Below, in pieces: positions 62,933 through 64,000 of a DNA stretch of 64,000 nt. This stretch comes from Apteryx mantelli (taxonomy: Eukaryota > Chordata > Aves > Apterygiformes > Apterygidae), in NCBI RefSeq assembly GCF_036417845.1, contig NC_089978.1, positions 123,038,183 to 123,102,182 on the forward strand, in the 5' to 3' direction. Both the position numbers and the translations under genes were made by a program. Each line of letters begins with the position of its first letter. The first letter of the stretch is position 1. Under the pieces are notes generated by a model. It was not told where the DNA came from. It was given only the letters and a program-made list of their open reading frames with translations, and searched no databases.

Positions 62933-63553
62933 TCAGACCTGGGGAGTAGCCGATTCTCCTTCTAATCCAAATTCAATCTCCGAGTCAGATGAAGTACTCC
63001 AAATATTACCATTCCACTCCTCCGGGTCCCAGGAAGGTCTAGTTATTATTGCTCTCACCTGTGCAACTGTAGCTGGGGCTTTACCATAGCGCACACGGCG
63101 TATGTTAGCCATTCGTAAAGCTAATCGCTCTACCCTATGGGTTAATTCCTGACTCTTTTCAGCTTGGCTCGCGATCAACTCCTGTGCTACCGCCCTCGCA
63201 TCACGCAAATCTCCATTCTCCTTCTCCACATCTTTTACTCGTTGCTGCAAAGATGATACCTCATTATCTAAGGCTCGAATGCCCGTCAACAGCACCCACC
63301 CTAATTGTCCGGCGAGCTTCCGAGCTGCTTCCGAAGCAGCACGGAAGGGCATAGCCTGTAAAGCGGATTCAACCGCCTTCGGGGTAACATTTTCCCCCTG
63401 TGCCAACTCTGGCCAGTCCTGGGGGACTGCCAGAGTGGCAAGCAATGCAGCTACCGGCCCCCACCGCTCAGTCTGGGGCCATCCTGGCAGCCGCAGGCGA
63501 GCAGTCCCTCCGTGGCTCTCGCCCTCCCCCTTCGCTCTCCTTGGCCACGGCAT
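62933..63553 (-). pseudogene. gag: ERV gag, upstream part (ends at in-frame TGA)
   Basis: ATG at 63553-63551 (MPWPRRAKGEGE) opens a 206-codon frame that ends at TGA 62935-62933. It contains a coiled-coil segment (LDNEVSSLQQRVKDVEKENG and beyond), which is typical of the N-terminal part of class III Gag. The TGA separates it from the capsid-like part in the same frame and sits at a C-T-G-A context consistent with CpG decay. It reads as a single inactivating change rather than a gene boundary. Confidence 0.8.
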
Positions 63554-63769
63554 TGTCGTTTGTGTATCCTGCCGACTACGCCAGTTGTAAGGGTCCGGCG
63601 GGGGCGACGCCTGGACTCCCGGCAGGAACAGATACACAAACACAAGGCACACTAAGGTCAATGCTGAGCGTTTATTACCTCTGCGTCTGAGCGGGGGTTC
63701 CCCAGCGATTTCCCGATCGAGGCAATAAAGGAGCGGGAGAGTCCCTGGCACCGCTGAGCGTCGGTCCAT
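63554..63769 (-). other. LTR-encoded leader frame with signal-peptide-like segment, in frame with gag
   Basis: An ATG at 63769-63767 (GCCATGG context, inside the 5' LTR) opens a 72-codon frame that runs through the LTR end and the primer-binding site into gag without a stop. It encodes RRRGNKRSALTLVCLVFVYL and then FLPGVQAS, a basic patch followed by a hydrophobic core and a plausible signal-peptidase site. Whether the ATG is within the viral RNA depends on the start site: a TATA-like GTATAG lies only about 25 bases upstream. Confidence 0.45.
63566..63583 (-). other. ERV primer-binding site, tRNA-Ser
   Basis: On the minus strand TGGCGTAGTCGGCAGGAT, two bases after the LTR end. Its complement, ATCCTGCCGACTACG plus CCA, matches the 3' end of vertebrate tRNA-Ser (AGA/TGA) at all 18 positions as I know that tRNA. 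Serine-tRNA priming is the defining trait of ERV-S type elements. Confidence 0.85.
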
Positions 63770-64000
63770 GGCGAGGAACGCCGGGGGGCACTATACGTGG
63801 GTTTTGTGTACTACACACATGCGCAGTGGGCACATTGAGCTCATCGCTAATCTCGAGTCAAAGCCCAGGTGCACACCACACTGGCATAGGCCCAGCTACA
63901 TGGCTATGGGTCAACATGTCCTGTTGATGCTCCTTTTCCCACGGAACGGTCTGGCTAGCTTCCATCGCCTATCTCCTCGACATTCTTCCGCACTTTCCCA
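63586..64000 (-). repeat. ERV 5' LTR (cut by the window end)
   Basis: 415 bases, the same as the 3' LTR over its first 415 bases except for one C/T difference. The remaining few bases, if the LTR is 424 long, lie outside. AATAAA at 63676-63671 and GTATAG near 63797-63792 on the minus strand. Confidence 0.9.

Larger units (their letters stand above)
57058..64000 (-). mobile_element. Endogenous retrovirus, class III-like with env remnant, tRNA-Ser primed
   Basis: A proviral copy reading on the minus strand: 5' LTR (63586 to beyond the window end), primer-binding site, gag, pro, pol, env remnant, polypurine tract and 3' LTR (57058-57481). About 6.95 kb lie in the window. Reverse transcriptase/RNase H/integrase similarity is to class III (ERV-L/ERV-S) elements, shown by a VKQYRIPGG-type RT entry, VDLANAFFSI at motif A and a Gag with coiled coil and no visible zinc knuckle. 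The LTRs differ at one position (57080/63608 region, gcgatgcct against gcgacgcct) in 415 aligned bases. All genes carry disabling changes (see the entries). A replicating product is not expected. Confidence 0.9.

Overview
The window looks like a bird nuclear genome. It carries an almost full-length-3'-end CR1 LINE with the avian ATTCTGTG tail, older CR1 scraps, a GC-rich CpG-island promoter, small introns, and two genes whose exons I recognise by protein similarity to the vertebrate genes CD96 and PLCXD2. Both genes are on the minus strand, in the same order and orientation as in the mammalian CD96-PLCXD2 block. I cannot name the species.

Layout, left to right on the plus strand. 1-5589 is PLCXD2 intron 1, whose remaining exons lie beyond the window start. 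5590-5737 is PLCXD2 coding exon 1, inside a CpG island (about 5220-6320) with a CCAAT/GC-box promoter. 6321-14505 is intergenic, with an isolated GC-rich patch (about 12500-12660) and an AT-rich homeodomain-site cluster (about 11520-11670). 14614-41717 is a complete CD96 gene: 15 coding exons, every boundary with GT-AG signals and matching phases, giving a 589-residue prediction (signal peptide, V-type Ig domain, two further Ig domains, a Ser/Thr-rich stalk made of six same-phase mini-exons, one membrane segment, a proline-rich tail). About 41718-50866 is the CD96 upstream region with no gene I recognise. 50867-52962 is a 5'-truncated CR1 whose reverse transcriptase frame is open for 685 codons but has a changed catalytic residue. 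52963-57057 holds nothing recognisable. 57058 to the window end is a minus-strand endogenous retrovirus, complete apart from a few bases of its 5' LTR.

The retrovirus is the most unusual element. Its primer-binding site matches tRNA-Ser. Its gag/pro/pol look like class III (ERV-L/ERV-S type), yet between pol and the 3' LTR it has remains of an env gene with gamma/alpha-type features (a CX6CC motif in the transmembrane subunit). Its two LTRs differ at one position in 415 aligned bases, so it is young by that measure, although gag, pro, RT and env all carry disabling changes. The LTR also contains an ATG frame with a signal-peptide-like segment that stays open across the primer-binding site into gag.

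Biologically, CD96 is a T/NK-cell receptor of the nectin/nectin-like family and PLCXD2 is a PLC X-domain protein; nothing in the window suggests that they are functionally coupled beyond conserved synteny. No tRNA, rRNA or CRISPR features were seen.
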